Part shown: piece after piece, positions 32,283 through 44,149 of the stretch
Layout of the letters: each line of letters opens with the position of its first letter
Position numbering within the stretch: the first letter of the stretch is position 1
Assembly (NCBI GenBank): GCA_964058845.1
Contig: CAXKVR010000141.1
Coordinates: 62,001-126,000, forward strand
From: Carex sylvatica
Lineage: Eukaryota > Streptophyta > Magnoliopsida > Poales > Cyperaceae
Length of the DNA stretch: 64,000 nucleotides
Direction of reading: 5' to 3'
Made by a program: the position numbers and the translations under genes
Notes under the pieces: generated by a model
What the model saw: only the letters and a program-made list of their open reading frames with translations
What the model was told of the DNA's origin: nothing
Database searches by the model: none

Positions 32283-34235
32283 CAGATCAAAATCAAAACA
32301 CACTCACAAACTACCTCCAATTTCTCCTCAAAAATCCAGCAAATTAATCGATTTCGAGGGGAAATTTTTGAGAAATGGCGAAATGCTTGCTGTCAGCAGT
32401 AAAATGGGTTTCTTCCTCTTCCTCTTCCTCTACGTGAGCGGGCGAAATTGAGATTGGTTTGTGCAGGAATGGATTTCAGAGAGAAAAAAAAGAAAGAAAG
32501 AAATGAAAAGAGGAGAATTTGGGAATGAAATAATTAGTTATGATTGTTAATCCGATTTCGCATATTAATTAAGAAATAAATCACCAAGTTGAGGTAACCA
32601 CGACATGGTGCGCTTTATGATTTCTCTCCCCCTCAGTTAACTTTATGCGTACTCAACATGCACCCTTAATAGTTCCTTCTCCTTTTTCCTCCTCATATTT
32701 TCTGAGATGGTGTCGGTCACATCACATGACCTTTATTTTTACTTACCATTTACAACGTTAGGCGATATATAAATAATAAAATATTTTTTATTATTTATAG
32801 AAAAATTTTAACTATTTTATTGTAGACTGCAGTGCGAACTTATTGAGGAGATGAGAATCCTTGATTATTTTATAAATATACATTTAAAAATCAAGATCAT
32901 GTACTTCACATTTGTCTGAATTTCTTATTTTGAAAAGAAAGGTTGCTACTATATCTCTATATTTAATGAGATATTATGTATCACCTTTACAGCATTTATG
33001 GTCCTCCAGTTATATTATTTACCTACAACAGTTCCTTGATAATGAATTTGTTTGACAATCTTGCATTGATTTACTAAATCTTACAAAAAATAAAACATTA
33101 AGTGTATTAATGTATTATTGGATCATTAGATAGCATATTTAATAAATTTATGTAATTTATGTAATTTATATATCGTATATATTATGTAGTTCATTGCTTG
33201 AATAAATCGTAACTTAATTATCTCGTTTGGGGCATCCAATATTACCTTTTTTTATATTTGAAAATCTTCAATTTCAATCATTGATAATAGATCTTAACCA
33301 GATTTATTTTGGTTAGTAAAATCTATTTTTCTACAGAATTATATATTATCACTATGATTATCATGTATTAGTGTAACTCCACACCTACTCATATTTATAA
33401 CGAGAAGGCATCAATGTCAACCTGTATCTTAATATTAAATTCAAATTATTTATTTTAAACAATTAATTTTGATTTTGATTATCTTCTCTATCAATAATTT
33501 TAAAACCAAAAATTTGAACTTTTGTAAGATAAAGAGGTACAAATTTTAACAATTTGTTGCAATTAAACGTGATTTTTGTAATCTCTTTTCCTATATACAG
33601 AGCATGTTTATCTCCGCAATTCAAAATGCATTATCCTCTGTTACAAAAGCATTTTAATAATTATTTTTCAAATAATATCAATAATCTTTACTCCTAAATT
33701 CATTATAGTAATTTTATTAAAAATTTGTTGTAAATATTAAAGCAATATATATAAAAGCAACGGACTTGACCGGAAACATGAACTATAATTGTGATTATAA
33801 GTTGAGGTATTTATGTGTCGGCCATTAGAGTTGTCAGACAGTTCGTAATCCATGCTGCGCTGCATCGCGTGGTAAGAAGATTGTACGCTACATGACATAT
33901 ATTCTAAATTTATGTCTATTTGGAATTTCATTTAATTTTGTTTCATTATTTATATCTCACTATTCCCCAAATATTTATTACAAAAATAAGAAAGTACTAC
34001 GTCCAAGAATTTCCACTAACTATATTTATTACAACACTAACTATATTTTTTTTGTTTTTTTTCATGTATTATACAATTTATAGATTAACTTCTTTATTTA
34101 AATTTTCAGTTTCGTCCTACTTACTTTCCTCTCTTTTCTTCTCTTGCCGTGGCTCTTCTCTAAGCCCAAGTCAACAAAAACAAGAATACAAAATCAAAAC
34201 TGAAGTAATAGATATTACTTGAACTAGTACCCTGT
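32283..34235. other. Intergenic region upstream of the DnaJ gene
   Basis: The DnaJ 5' region has purine/pyrimidine-rich tracts at 32400-32520. The rest is AT-rich, with no gene or clear repeat seen. Confidence 0.5.
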
Positions 34236-34244
34236 GTCATTAAT

Positions 34245-34462
34245 GAATTCAGATCAGTAGATCAGTTGAAACCTCATATGAATAAACAATAATTCTGAAA
34301 TTTTTGGAATTCTGAATCCAACCGTTAAACTGTTTCGAGATGCGTACAGAAAAACCAATTGTTCTGAGATGTGTGCACAGAAAAAATTAGATGGTTGAAT
34401 TCGGAATTCCAAGAATTTCAAGAATACTGTTCATGTATTCAAATTTCAGCAGATTTGAATTC
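34245..34462. mobile_element. Palindromic MITE, 218 bp, 9-bp target duplication GTCATTAAT
   Basis: Inverted arms GAATTCAGATCAGTAGATC... and ...CAGCAGATTTGAATTC, each with a TTGGAATTC-type inner segment. GTCATTAAT flanks at 34236-34244 and 34463-34471. A 9-bp duplication suggests a MULE-type source. Confidence 0.85.
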
Positions 34463-34654
34463 GTCATTAATGTATCGTATCAACGGAAATGAGAAAGCAA
34501 GAACAAATAATAGGATGCAAACTCATTAAAGCTAAATTAAGCTAATGAACCAATTAGCATGAAATAATGCAAACAATAATTTTAACTTGAAAAAACCCAA
34601 ATGAGCATGGTATAAAAGCTATGTTACTCTGATACTTCTAGAAAGCCATTGTAC

Positions 34655-35235
34655 CTGTGTTCGACATATATCCGACACCGACACATATCTGACATCGACA
34701 CGCCTCCGAGACGTATCAGACACGTCATCTGATGTGTCAGGTGAGCTAGCATGTCCCTATCCATCTGATATGGTTTTCGACACTTGGTTGACCCCTGTTG
34801 ATACGACCCAAAACGTCCGATACGGACGGGACATGGCTAGATATGCGCCTGCCACCTGTGTACCACGAGCCGCGCCCGCGCCCGTAGACCGAGCCCGTGG
34901 ACTCCCGCCTGTTCCTATGGACCGAAGAAAATAACTCTTTCTTTGTGCTAGCGATGGAATTCGAACTTTGGACCTCTCAAATGAGAGTCAAAAATTTTAA
35001 CCACTACACCAAATTATCATATGTGTTATGTTCTAGTAAGTATAATATTTAATATACTTATATGAAATCTTCTGAACATATTTAATTTAAGTTATAATTA
35101 TCTAAATACAATATATAAATTAATAAAAATAATATATATAATAAATGTGTCGTATCCTAGATTTTTTTAAATTGTCGTATCGCTGTACTCGTGTCGTATC
35201 CGACACAATACCCGTACCTGTATCCATGCAACATA
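34655..35235. repeat. Dispersed-type repeat with GACAC/GTGTCG words at both ends and a tRNA-like centre
   Basis: The left end (about 34660-34740) is built of CGACAC, GACACG and GATGTGTC words. The right end (35146-35235) has GTCGTATC, GTGTCGTATCCGACAC and ends GTATCCATGCAACATAG. Terminal sequences of this kind are common in plant repeats of unclear class. The middle holds the tRNA-like segment annotated separately and a GC-rich stretch (34850-34920). Confidence 0.5.
34944..35011 (-). pseudogene. tRNA-like or SINE-head sequence
   Basis: On the minus strand TGGTGTAGTGGTTAAAA resembles a tRNA A-box region, and AGTTCGAATTCC (34967-34956) resembles a B box, with a CTCTC/GAGAG stem between. The anticodon loop would be only 4 bases, so this is not a working tRNA. 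It may be the head of a SINE or a tRNA relic. Confidence 0.4.
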
Positions 35236-36321
35236 GTCGAAAAGCTAGACAACTCAATACAAGTCTTTAGGAGAGGGGTTAATTGGCCTTGAGGAAGAGT
35301 GAAATCAAACAAAGAGAAATGAATGAGGATATAATGGGTATTTTAAATTTTGATGACTCCTTAATGTAGGCAATTAAGTCTATAGACAAATAAAAAACAG
35401 TAAAAATAGTTCATGTGTATATTAAATATAATAGAAAATAAAGGGATAAATAAGAAATCAAACATGGCGAAAAGGACAAGTGGTCTTTGGGTGATTTAGA
35501 TCAGCCGTCACCCCCAAGGTGCCCCACCCCACTCCACCCCTCCACATTTCTCCATCTAACTCTATTTTTTCTTTTCCTGTAAGTCTCATTTTCGACACAA
35601 TATCTCTCTCTTTCTTTTAGTACTACATTTTCGAGTGGAGAGGAGAATGAGAGAGAGGAGAGGGATTGGAGCCAAGTATAGTCGACAGGAACTGAGAGTG
35701 GTATTATCGGAGCTTGGAGTGTAGAGTTCCATCTTGATCAAAGCACAACGATGAGTAGATCTAGTCGTTATTATAGCGCAATGACGATTGAAGAAGTGAA
35801 TCCGGTCGTGGAATGAGAGGGGAGGGATCAAAGCCGAATGTAGCTGATTGAACTCGAGAGTACAATATCGTCGGAGCTTAGAGCGTAGAGTTCTCATCTC
35901 GATCGGTACACGATAGTAAGTAAATCCAATTGTCATCGAAGCACGGCGTCAGTCGAAAAAGCAAATTCAATAGTGAAACGAGATGGAGATTAAATTCTAG
36001 AATTGAATATGAATGTAAATATTTACTTTTATATTATGTGAGGAGATAAATTTAATTTAATTTTTTTTATCAATATATTTATTAATGATAATTTTAACCA
36101 CTAATCATGAAAAAAAAATCAAACAAGTCTTTAAGATAAGTAAAACATTTACCCTTTATTTTATATCGGACATGTAACTTGAGAATAAGCAACAAAAAAA
36201 AAAAATGTTAAAGAAACAATAAGAAAATTCAATAAGTAATAAAAATTATTTATTTTTAAAATTTATATACGGATTCGGAATATCATTCAACAATCAACAG
36301 CACCAGTGATTAAAATTTGAC
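35236..36321. other. Intergenic region
   Basis: No gene seen. Near 35650-35950 two similar stretches containing CGGAGCTTGGAGTGTAGAGTTC or close to it recur about 180 bp apart, a weak diverged duplication. Confidence 0.45.
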
Positions 36322-36477
36322 GGTCCCCTAAAGTAACTCAAACTTTGAGTTTGTATCCAGACCGTGTGATTAAAATCGAGCCAATCCGTAGTGTTCACGG
36401 AGTCCTTTAAAAGTCGGGCAGATTCTGATTGAACAGTCCAGATTCAAACTCAAACTTTGAGTTACTTTAGAGGATCC
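36322..36477. mobile_element. Small palindromic MITE (AAGTAACTCAAACTTTGAGTTT family), copy 1
   Basis: The left arm CCTAAAGTAACTCAAACTTT is mirrored by the right arm AAACTTTGAGTTACTTTAG, with GGTCCCC and GGATCC-type termini. Related copies lie at 46410-46574 and 46595-46782. Confidence 0.8.
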
Positions 36478-36639
36478 GAATTCGAATGGAACCGAGCTCG
36501 GATTGTTCCAATTAGACGGTCCACATATTCGAGTCGAACCCTTGTTTGTTTGCCTCGACCTGAAAGAAACAAAACCCTTCCCTTCGATTAGGGTTTTCTT
36601 TCTCTCTTTCCGCCGAGTCGAGGTCGAGGGGAGGCGCCA

Positions 36640-38020
36640 ATGGCCAAGTACAATGTTGTGATGAAATGGAAGAGGGAGAAGACGCAAGAGAGAAAGCGTG
36701 CTATCCATGGTGACCCTAAAACAAAGAAGCTCAAGGAGCTCAGCAAGCATCCCTCCTCTCTCTCTGGCAAGCGTAAGCAGAAGCTCATCCGTAAACTGCG
36801 CCGTGTAAGCTATGCATCGTCTCTCTCTCTCTCTCCCTCTCTTCCCCCCTTCCCCCCTCTCTCCATCTCATATCTTGTTTTACTGCATTGCAGGAGCAAA
36901 AGGACGCAGTGGAAAAGGGTCTGGTAACCATGGCCGATGTTGAGATGGCATCTGCGGAAGGTATCTTGTTCAGTTTTTCTATTAAGTTGTGATGTCAATC
37001 GATTATACCTTGAAGTTTGAATTTTATAAATCATCTATCTGATAGCATTATGAAAGATGGGGTTTATCATGTAGAGCTTGTCAAAATTTTGTCCATTTAT
37101 CTAATTTCCATATGAAAAGTTATAGTATACACTTCTGGTAGTGCTCCAGTCGGGTTGATCTGGTTGGGTCTAGGTTTGACCCAATCCAATCTGCAGGGCC
37201 TTGGCTGGGTAACAACTGAAAGCCCTTAATTTATCATTATGGACATTCTTTGATCGTGTGCTTTAGAGATAACTAAAGAATTGGTACATGCAAGTCTTAC
37301 TGTACCAGTAGGTTTTATTCTGTGTCCTGAGTCCTGACACGGGGAGCATAGGTGTGTTAGGGGATATAAATCTGGTTGATTCCTTAGCTTTTTCCTTTTT
37401 TCTGATATAGTTTTGTTTAAAATGGTGCTTTTATTTAATGAAAGCAGACAGTTTTGGTTGTTATTTTTTGAAATAACTGTACCAGTAGGCAACTTTATAC
37501 ATTTTTAAAATCTGTCTTCTATATGAAGGATTTAGTTTTCTGTACTGTTAGCTTGAAATAATTTTTAACTTGTGATCTTATTTTGTCTGGGGATGATTAT
37601 AACTATCTAGCTTATGTTGTGTGATCATATACTTGCAGAGAGTTCTTCCAAAGGTGGGAAGCAAATGAAGCTTCTGATTAAAAAGAGTTCTAAGCTACAA
37701 ATCAAACGTCTAAGAGAGAACGGCAAGTTTAATCTTTCTTGTCTTTGTTTGTTTCTTAAAATTTCTTCTTTTTATCTTTGTGGTTTCTATGACTGATATC
37801 TGGGGATAATGAAGCACCTAAAATGATAATGTATCCATGCTTTAATGTACTGACTTGACCGAAATCAAGGAGTGTATGTGGGTTCAACATGATTTTTTCA
37901 TATTTTATATCATTTAGTTCAAATTTATGATTATATGAAATGTTTGATATGTATTTAGCTCGAAGGAAAGAAAGAAAATCCAAGGCACCGGCACAAGAGG
38001 TTGATTCTATGGTAGAATGA
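36640..38020 (+). CDS. Small basic protein resembling the C11orf98-like family, 4 exons, 125 aa
   Basis: Exons: 36640-36804, 36894-36960, 37639-37722, 37959-38020. The product is very rich in Lys and Arg (KWKREKTQERKR, LSGKRKQKLIRKLRR, KLLIKKSSKLQIKRL, ARRKERKSK), as in nucleolar or ribosome-assembly proteins; this location is inferred. The LSGK(R/K)-RKL segment followed by an EQKDAVEKG helix recalls, from memory, the animal C11orf98 family, which is poorly characterised. No membrane segment or catalytic motif is present. Exon 3 ends AAC G before GCAAGT, so intron 3 appears to be GC-AG. A GT site two codons on would change the frame and end in a different short tail. Frame is kept over all four exons, and the C-terminus EVDSMVE is acidic. 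Family assignment is tentative. Confidence 0.75.
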
Positions 38021-39117
38021 CTGGGTGTTGCTTCCACACCAATTTGTGCTTATAATTCTCTTTTTCCCTCTGCTAAGATTATCTTGTTTCACTTTAATGC
38101 CTTTTTTTTATTATAGTTTAATTTCTTTCTAGTATTTACTTCTTTCTGTGTGGTACAAATGTAGTAAATTTTAGCATGTAGACTTTTATGGTAATTAACT
38201 ATACATTAAGAATTTGATTCTGCAATTCACTTTAGTTGGCCCAATATGTTGCCTGATATTTTAACTTGTTTATTTTGTTGGTCTTTTTATGGGTGGTAAG
38301 GTGTAACAGCTAACCAAGCATAAGAAATAGGGGTAAATATATTGACAGCGCAGCTTTCGATTTGTGCAGCGCACAAATTTTTTATTTTTTATTTTGACTC
38401 TATTGTTTGTGTTGCATGGCCAAAACAATGTTGTCAATAGCTTTACGTGGAAATAGTAGACCCCGGACAAATGACAAAAGGAGCTGAAGTGAAGAACTGA
38501 AATGTAAAAAAAAAATTGGCCATTTAAATTAAATTCGAACTCAAGCCCATTTTTGTTTTAGCGTGGCAGCTGAATATGCCCCAAAAGAAGAAAGATTATG
38601 GGCTCTATTTAAAGTAAATAGCCTGGCTGCTTTTGTGATTTGTTACAAATCCAACACTGTAGTTTGAATATTTAACGAAATTGTATGTTTCTATGTCAAC
38701 TATTGTTCATAAATTAAACAAATTAGAGTAGAATAGGTTTAAAGGACAAATTATGATCCATGAATGAAACACTGTTTATGGCGTGTTGATGTTGAAATAA
38801 AAGGTCTGATTGAACTTGGAGCAACTATAAAGCATCCCTTCGGCCCTTCCGAAGCCTTTGGAAGAAAGGAAGAAGCTTTACTTGTACCCAAGGACTTTGA
38901 CCTATTTTTAATCTTTAATTGTCTATCTTGGAATATTACAAATTACATGTCTCTCAACTGTGAAGTAACTTAAAATTTGAGTAAACATCTTAGACCATTT
39001 GATCATAATCCAGATCCAAGATGGAATGCATGGGTCTCTTTATTTTTTATTTATTTTACCCAGCAAATTACTGAAAAATTTAAGGCGGTGGTATGTATTT
39101 GGTTCATGATCCCAGCC
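38021..39117. other. Intergenic region downstream of the basic-protein gene
   Basis: AT-rich, no gene recognised. Confidence 0.45.
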
Positions 39118-39127
39118 AGTAGCAAGG

Positions 39128-39328
39128 GGGAGCAGCTTTGGTCTGATGGCCATTGGATTCAAAGTGGTTTCAATGGGTTCGCTCACCATCAGATCTGTTT
39201 TAGAATTCGTGCGCATTAATTTTAAAGCATACGTAAAAGTGTGCGCACGAATTCTAAAGCAGATCCGATGGTGAACGAACTCATTGGAACCACTTTGGAT
39301 TCAATGGCCATCGGACCCAACTCATTTC
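39128..39328. mobile_element. Palindromic MITE, 201 bp, 10-bp target duplication AGTAGCAAGG
   Basis: Long inverted arms: TCTGATGGCCATTGGATTCA pairs with the region ending GAATCAATGGCCATCGGA-like sequence on the right, and GAATTCGTGCGCA pairs with TGCGCACGAATTC around the centre. AGTAGCAAGG flanks at 39118-39127 and 39329-39338. The size of the duplication suggests MULE mobilisation. Confidence 0.88.
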
Positions 39329-39338
39329 AGTAGCAAGG

Positions 39339-40660
39339 TAGCACCTCTTGACTCTTTGAGTCTAGAACTAAAAAGCACGTGCAACGAAATGGTTAAGAGA
39401 TTCGTTACATCTACTGATCTAGGTTTCAAGCAATGAGCTGAGTTCAATGTAAACGGTTTCAAGCAACCATTTCGTTGCCCCTATTGGTTAAGAGATTCGT
39501 TAGATCTCTGTAATTAATTAATTACTAACCTGCATCGGCATGCCTGTATTGGCTATTTGGCTTCATAATATAATGGGGAAATTATTAAATAAATCAAACG
39601 ATAAGTCTCCGGAATCACCAAAATAAAACAAAAGAGAATAAAAGGATAAATCGTAAATGTTGACAGCAAGTATATAAAATCATAAGCGTATTCTTTGAGA
39701 ATAGAAGCAGATCGATTTCATTCCAAATGTTTTATAATCTGGGATATCACCGATCGATATGAAGCCTCGCAATACTTCGATCTGTTCATTTAATTACTTA
39801 TAATCCGTTCATATAATATTAGTAATCGGTTAAGATACTTCCATTATATACTTAATTTAATAAACTCTATATATCTACAACACACACCTCTCTCTCGCCT
39901 TAACTCAGATCTCTCTATTTCATAAACCATCATAGCTCCCTCTTTAATTATCTATTTGGTGGCGTATTGTACCATTAAATGGCACGCATTCATGAATACT
40001 TTTTATTATTTATTAATATTTAATCTGGTCTTTAAAATCTTTAGTTTACAAGTAAATAAAACGGACAGAATAGATAACTCCGCAATGAGGGACCTTTTTG
40101 CAAATCCAATCAAAAGTGTAATATCAAATTATTTTTGCACTGTTTATGGGATGCATGTCAACAATTTTTTTTTTTTAAACATATATATAAATGATATATT
40201 ATCTCTGTACCCAACCTCTCTATCTCTCACATTCGTTGCATCACTGTTAGGTGATGACAGGGCATAAAAAAAAAAAAAAATTAGGTATGTAACAATATAA
40301 TAAATAACACATAACGAAGCATTAATTTCTGGGTTAAAAAGTCAAACCCCCATAATTAATTAATTAATTAATTAATCTAAGATCAATCAATCAACTTGTT
40401 GGCTTAACTCACATGGAACCCCCCCTATAGAACTCGATATCTCTCCTCAACTATTATTTTGAAGCCTCTAATCTATCCCTAGACAAATTAAGTCATCCTC
40501 AAAATATATTTTTTGTTTTTTGTTTTAAAAGAATAAAGGTACTTGGCTTTATCATTCGGTTGAGTTTCACGAGCAAAACTTGAACTGCCTTTCTTTTCCT
40601 CTTATCTTTAGACCTCTATTACAACTCTTGCACAAGGGGAAAGGAAGAAAGATCGAAAGA
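39339..40660. other. Intergenic region upstream of WRKY
   Basis: No gene seen. GGTTAAGAGATTCGTTA recurs near 39391 and 39486, with an inverted CAACGAAATGGTT/AACCATTTCGTTG pair around it, a small decayed repeat. An ATTA microsatellite lies at about 40352-40377. Confidence 0.5.
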
Positions 40661-41941
40661 ATGCGAACGAATGAATTTGCGCTTCATGCTGCAGATCCGG
40701 TGAATTTTCCGGATTCCTTCTATGCACTGGTTGATGATTTCGGAGACCCTTTTGTGAATCCGGGTGATGATAAACTACCAAATGCTTCAATAAACCAGAT
40801 CCATGGTGACGAGCCGTCTCCCGCTCCACGAGTCAAAAGAAGGTAGATACATATCAATCTATCATGCATCTACAATTTATATATTGATATCTAAACATGT
40901 CAAATCATTTTTTGGTATGGATGTATGTATGTGTGAAGGAAAATGGAAGAAAGGAAGATAGTAAGAGTACCGGTACCGGAAGAAGCGTCAAGTACCGAGT
41001 TTATAGTGCCATCTGATGCTTGGTCTTGGAGGAAATATGGCCAAAAACCTATCAAGGGTTCTCCTCATCCAAGGTACCTACACTCTATATATATGCATAA
41101 TTAAATGTTTTACTATTTGATTCAACACATTAATTTAATTTGTTCATTCAGAAATCCATAAAAAGTCTCCAAATATATATAACCATAAGAAAGCAACTGA
41201 TTAATTAATTGCACTTCTAATTAAAAAAAAAAAAAAAAGCAAAGTAATCATAGGTACGTATAGATCTAAAATGTTCCTTCTATATTAGATCTGAGATTCT
41301 GCATTTGAATAGCATGAGCTTAATTACTATCTCAACAAGATTTGAAAGTACATATAAATCCATGGATCTTAACAGAACCATTGCTTCAACCTCTCGTATA
41401 CATATATGAATTTTTTGGGCATTTCAGGGGATATTACAAATGCAGTGGCGCGAAGAATTGCACCGCACAAAAACAAGTCGAACGTAGCCAGGCTGATCCC
41501 AACACGATTGTCGTCACCTACATATCAGAGCACAACCATCCGTGCCCCGCCCATAAACCCTCCAATCCTTCAAAGAAGAAACCGCTATCCAACCCGATAT
41601 CTTCACCTGAAGAAACCATATACACCACGGGTAGTAGCGCTACTGAAACTGATACCCCTAATGCCGTAAAAGCCGCTGCTACTACTACTGATACTGATAC
41701 TGATACTGCTGCTCCTACAATTGATTTTGTAGTAAATGAAGAAAGAATAATCGGCATGGAGAAGGTAATCACAAGTCCGAAAAACGATGGTGATGATCTA
41801 GATCAAGTGTTTGGAAACATTAGTGTTGATCCAATTATAGGTGAAATTGATCAGTGGGATGATATATTTCCTTGTTTTAGAGAGTTGGAGGGAGATCCAT
41901 TAGGCCTTTTCATGTCAAAAGGATTATTTGGTGAGGAATAA
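40661..41941 (+). CDS. WRKY transcription factor, group IIe-like, 3 exons, 276 aa
   Basis: Exons: 40661-40842, 40939-41073, 41428-41941. It is a nuclear DNA-binding regulator recognising W-boxes (TTGAC). The single WRKY domain has WRKYGQK at residues 91-97 and the zinc ligands C111, C117, H141 and H143 (C-X5-C-X23-H-X1-H), the group II pattern. The domain text [20 protein letters not shown] and [17 protein letters not shown] places it near WRKY65/69 (group IIe), genes tied to defence and senescence. Residues after RGYY ([13 protein letters not shown]) differ from the usual RCSSSKGCPARKQ. The second intron falls right after PR, the conserved position in WRKY domains. The C-terminal half is acidic with a Thr/Asp-rich run ([13 protein letters not shown]) and an EIDQWDDIF patch that may activate transcription. 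ATG 40661 was chosen because the upstream in-frame ATG (40580) adds a segment of non-family type. Confidence 0.95.
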
Positions 41942-42707
41942 ATTAAGAAACTGATCAGGGAATGGATATCAGAAAGGCAACTTTTCAATTTTGTTCATTT
42001 TTTTTTTAATTATTTTGTTGGTTTGTTGATACCTTCATTCTCTAATAAATTGATCTTTTGATGTGACACAAAAATTGAGATTTTTATTACAAATTTTATC
42101 GTGTTTAATCAAGGAATTATAGACTCAGACTTGTGTAATTATCCAGCAATTAATTCAATTTGAGAGGTTAGTTCCAAAATTTTGAAATGTTTGAATCAAT
42201 TTATTTCCGATATTTTTGTTGGTCTTCCATGAAAGCGAAAACGATCAATTTAATTACATTAATAAGAAATTAAGAAGAGAAGTTTGACTTGTTCTCTTTT
42301 CGTATCAGGCGGCGCAATTGAAGGTCAAATTGCTCTTATTTTATCCATTATTAAATTAATTTGTTGATGTTATATTAACAGCCAGAGATTATACCTCGAG
42401 TGGTACTTTCACACTATAATTTGTTCATGGTGAAGGGTTTTTCAAAAATTGGAGATAGCATGTACAACTGGGGGTGTAAATTACACTTTTATTCGTTTAT
42501 CTGATCTGTATCGTATCTCATAAGATAATTTTTTTTTTTATAAATTTATCGGATATGAGTAAATTTTTTTTCCATTATCTAAACGGATAAGGAAACAGGT
42601 AAAGCCTATTTAGTACCGTTATCCGATCGAGTAATTATAAAAAAGTATTATATACTTATTAATATACTTATTAATATACTTATTAATATATATATATATA
42701 TATAGAG
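41942..42707. other. Intergenic region downstream of WRKY
   Basis: AT-rich, no gene seen. It ends in a TA repeat into which the next MITE is inserted. Confidence 0.5.
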
Positions 42708-43117
42708 AGTAAGTCTACCATACATTGCAATGCATAGGCACCTCTATGCATTAGACTATAAATCACTATATTCAAAGTCCAAATGACCGATCCAAACCGT
42801 TCATCTTGTTCTCCATATTAATATGTGCTTGGAGACCAAATTTTACATTTTTTGGAATTTGTTTACTATTTATTAAGCCACATTGAAAATCGCTGATCCA
42901 ACGGTTACAGTAAAATCAAAAGGCACCGTTGGATCAGTAATTTTCAAAGTGACTTAATAAATAGTAAAAAAATTCCAAAAAATATAAAATTTGGTCTCCA
43001 AGCACATATTAATATGGAGAACAAGATGAACGGTTTGGATCGGTCATTTGGACTTTGAATCCGTGATTTATAGTCCAATGCATAGAGGTGCCTATGCATT
43101 GCAATGTATGGTAGACT

Positions 43118-43121
<4 letters not shown>
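42708..43121. mobile_element. Hairpin MITE, copy 1 (414 bp) in a TA repeat
   Basis: Near-perfect palindrome: AGTAAGTCTACCATACATTG on the left, its reverse complement on the right. The inner segment has TTGGAGACCAAATTTTACAT, then TTTACTATTTATTAAG, then a GATCCAACGG centre. TA repeats flank both sides. A CATTGCAATG mini-palindrome sits about 20 bp from each end. Confidence 0.9.
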
Positions 43122-43158
<37 letters not shown>

Positions 43159-43164
<6 letters not shown>

Positions 43165-43584
43165 TGACTAATGTGCATTCGAATGTATATGGACCGAAAT
43201 ACATACGGTCCAAATTCGACTTTTCAAAATCCAAACGGTCAATCCGAACCGTTCATCTTGTTCTCCATATTAATATGTTCTTGGAGACCAAATTTTACAT
43301 TTTCTAATTTTTTTTTACTATTTATTAAGTATTTTACAAAATTATTGATCCAACTGTGGCTGCTGATTTTACTGTTTTGTTAAGCCACCGTTTGATCAAC
43401 AATTTTATAAAATACTTAATAAATAGTAAAAAAAAATTAGAAAATATAAAATTTGGTCTCCAAGAACATATTAATATGGAGAACAAGATGAACGGTTCGG
43501 ATTGACCGTTTGGATTTTGAAAAGTCGAATTTGGACCGTATGTATTTCGGTCCATATGCATTCGAATGCACATTAGTCAGTCTC

Positions 43585-43585
<1 letters not shown>
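43159..43585. mobile_element. Hairpin MITE, copy 2 (427 bp) in a TA repeat
   Basis: The same inner core as copy 1, but the outer 80 bp per arm are different (GTGACTAATGTGCATTCGAATG...). The arms of this copy match each other. The subterminal mini-palindrome is CATTCGAATG. TA repeats on both sides. Confidence 0.9.
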
Positions 43586-43625
<40 letters not shown>

Positions 43626-43631
<6 letters not shown>

Positions 43632-43942
43632 CTAATGTGCATTCGTATGCATATGGGCCGAAATACATACGGCTCAAATTTAAAATTTGAAAATCTAAAA
43701 ACTCGATCTGAACTGTTCATCTTGTTCTCCATATTAATATGTGTTTGAAGACCAAATTTTATATTTTTCTGAATTTTTTTACTATTTATTAAGCCACTTT
43801 GAAAATTATTGATCCAACGGTGGATGCTGATTTTACTGTTTTGTACAGCCACCATTGGATCAATAATTTTCAAAGTGACTTAATAAATAGTAAAAAAATT
43901 CAGAAAAATATAAAATTTGGTCTCCAAGCACATATTAATATG
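43626..43942 (+). mobile_element. Hairpin MITE, copy 3, right arm truncated
   Basis: The left arm is complete, with outer sequence like copy 2 (GACTAATGTGCATTCGTATG). The right arm stops after CACATATTAATATG, before the outer part. It is preceded by TA and GA repeats. Confidence 0.85.
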
Positions 43943-43964
43943 TAAATTTTACTCAACAACACGA

Positions 43965-44064
43965 ATTTGAACGGTTTGAATTTACCGTTTGAAGTCGATT
44001 TAATAGATTTTAGAGTTAGTGTTATATAGGTTAAAATGACACTGATATTATACTAGCTAAACTC
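43965..44064 (+). mobile_element. Single arm of the 13966-14372 MITE family
   Basis: GATTTTAGAGTTAGTGTTAT and the following 50 bases, ending ACTAGCTAAACTC, match the right arm of the MITE at 13966-14372. No left arm is present; it follows the truncated hairpin copy 3 after about 20 bp. Confidence 0.8.
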
Positions 44065-44149
44065 ATTATAATTATGAACCGTCTAAATTTTTAATATAAT
44101 AAAATATTATCCAATTGATAAACCTGTAGAAGTTGAGTACGGACCATAT

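Noticed and set aside
34944..35011. Functional tRNA gene
   Set aside because: The anticodon stem-loop is not possible (4-base loop) and the acceptor stem does not pair.
36810..37034. Minus-strand frame over the basic-protein gene
   Set aside because: It is a shadow of exon 2 and the CT-rich intron 1.
40352..40377. ATTA repeat as a regulatory array
   Set aside because: A simple microsatellite; nothing else supports a role.
43104..43873. Frames across the hairpin MITEs that give similar peptides on both strands
   Set aside because: The similarity comes from the palindromic DNA, not from coding selection.
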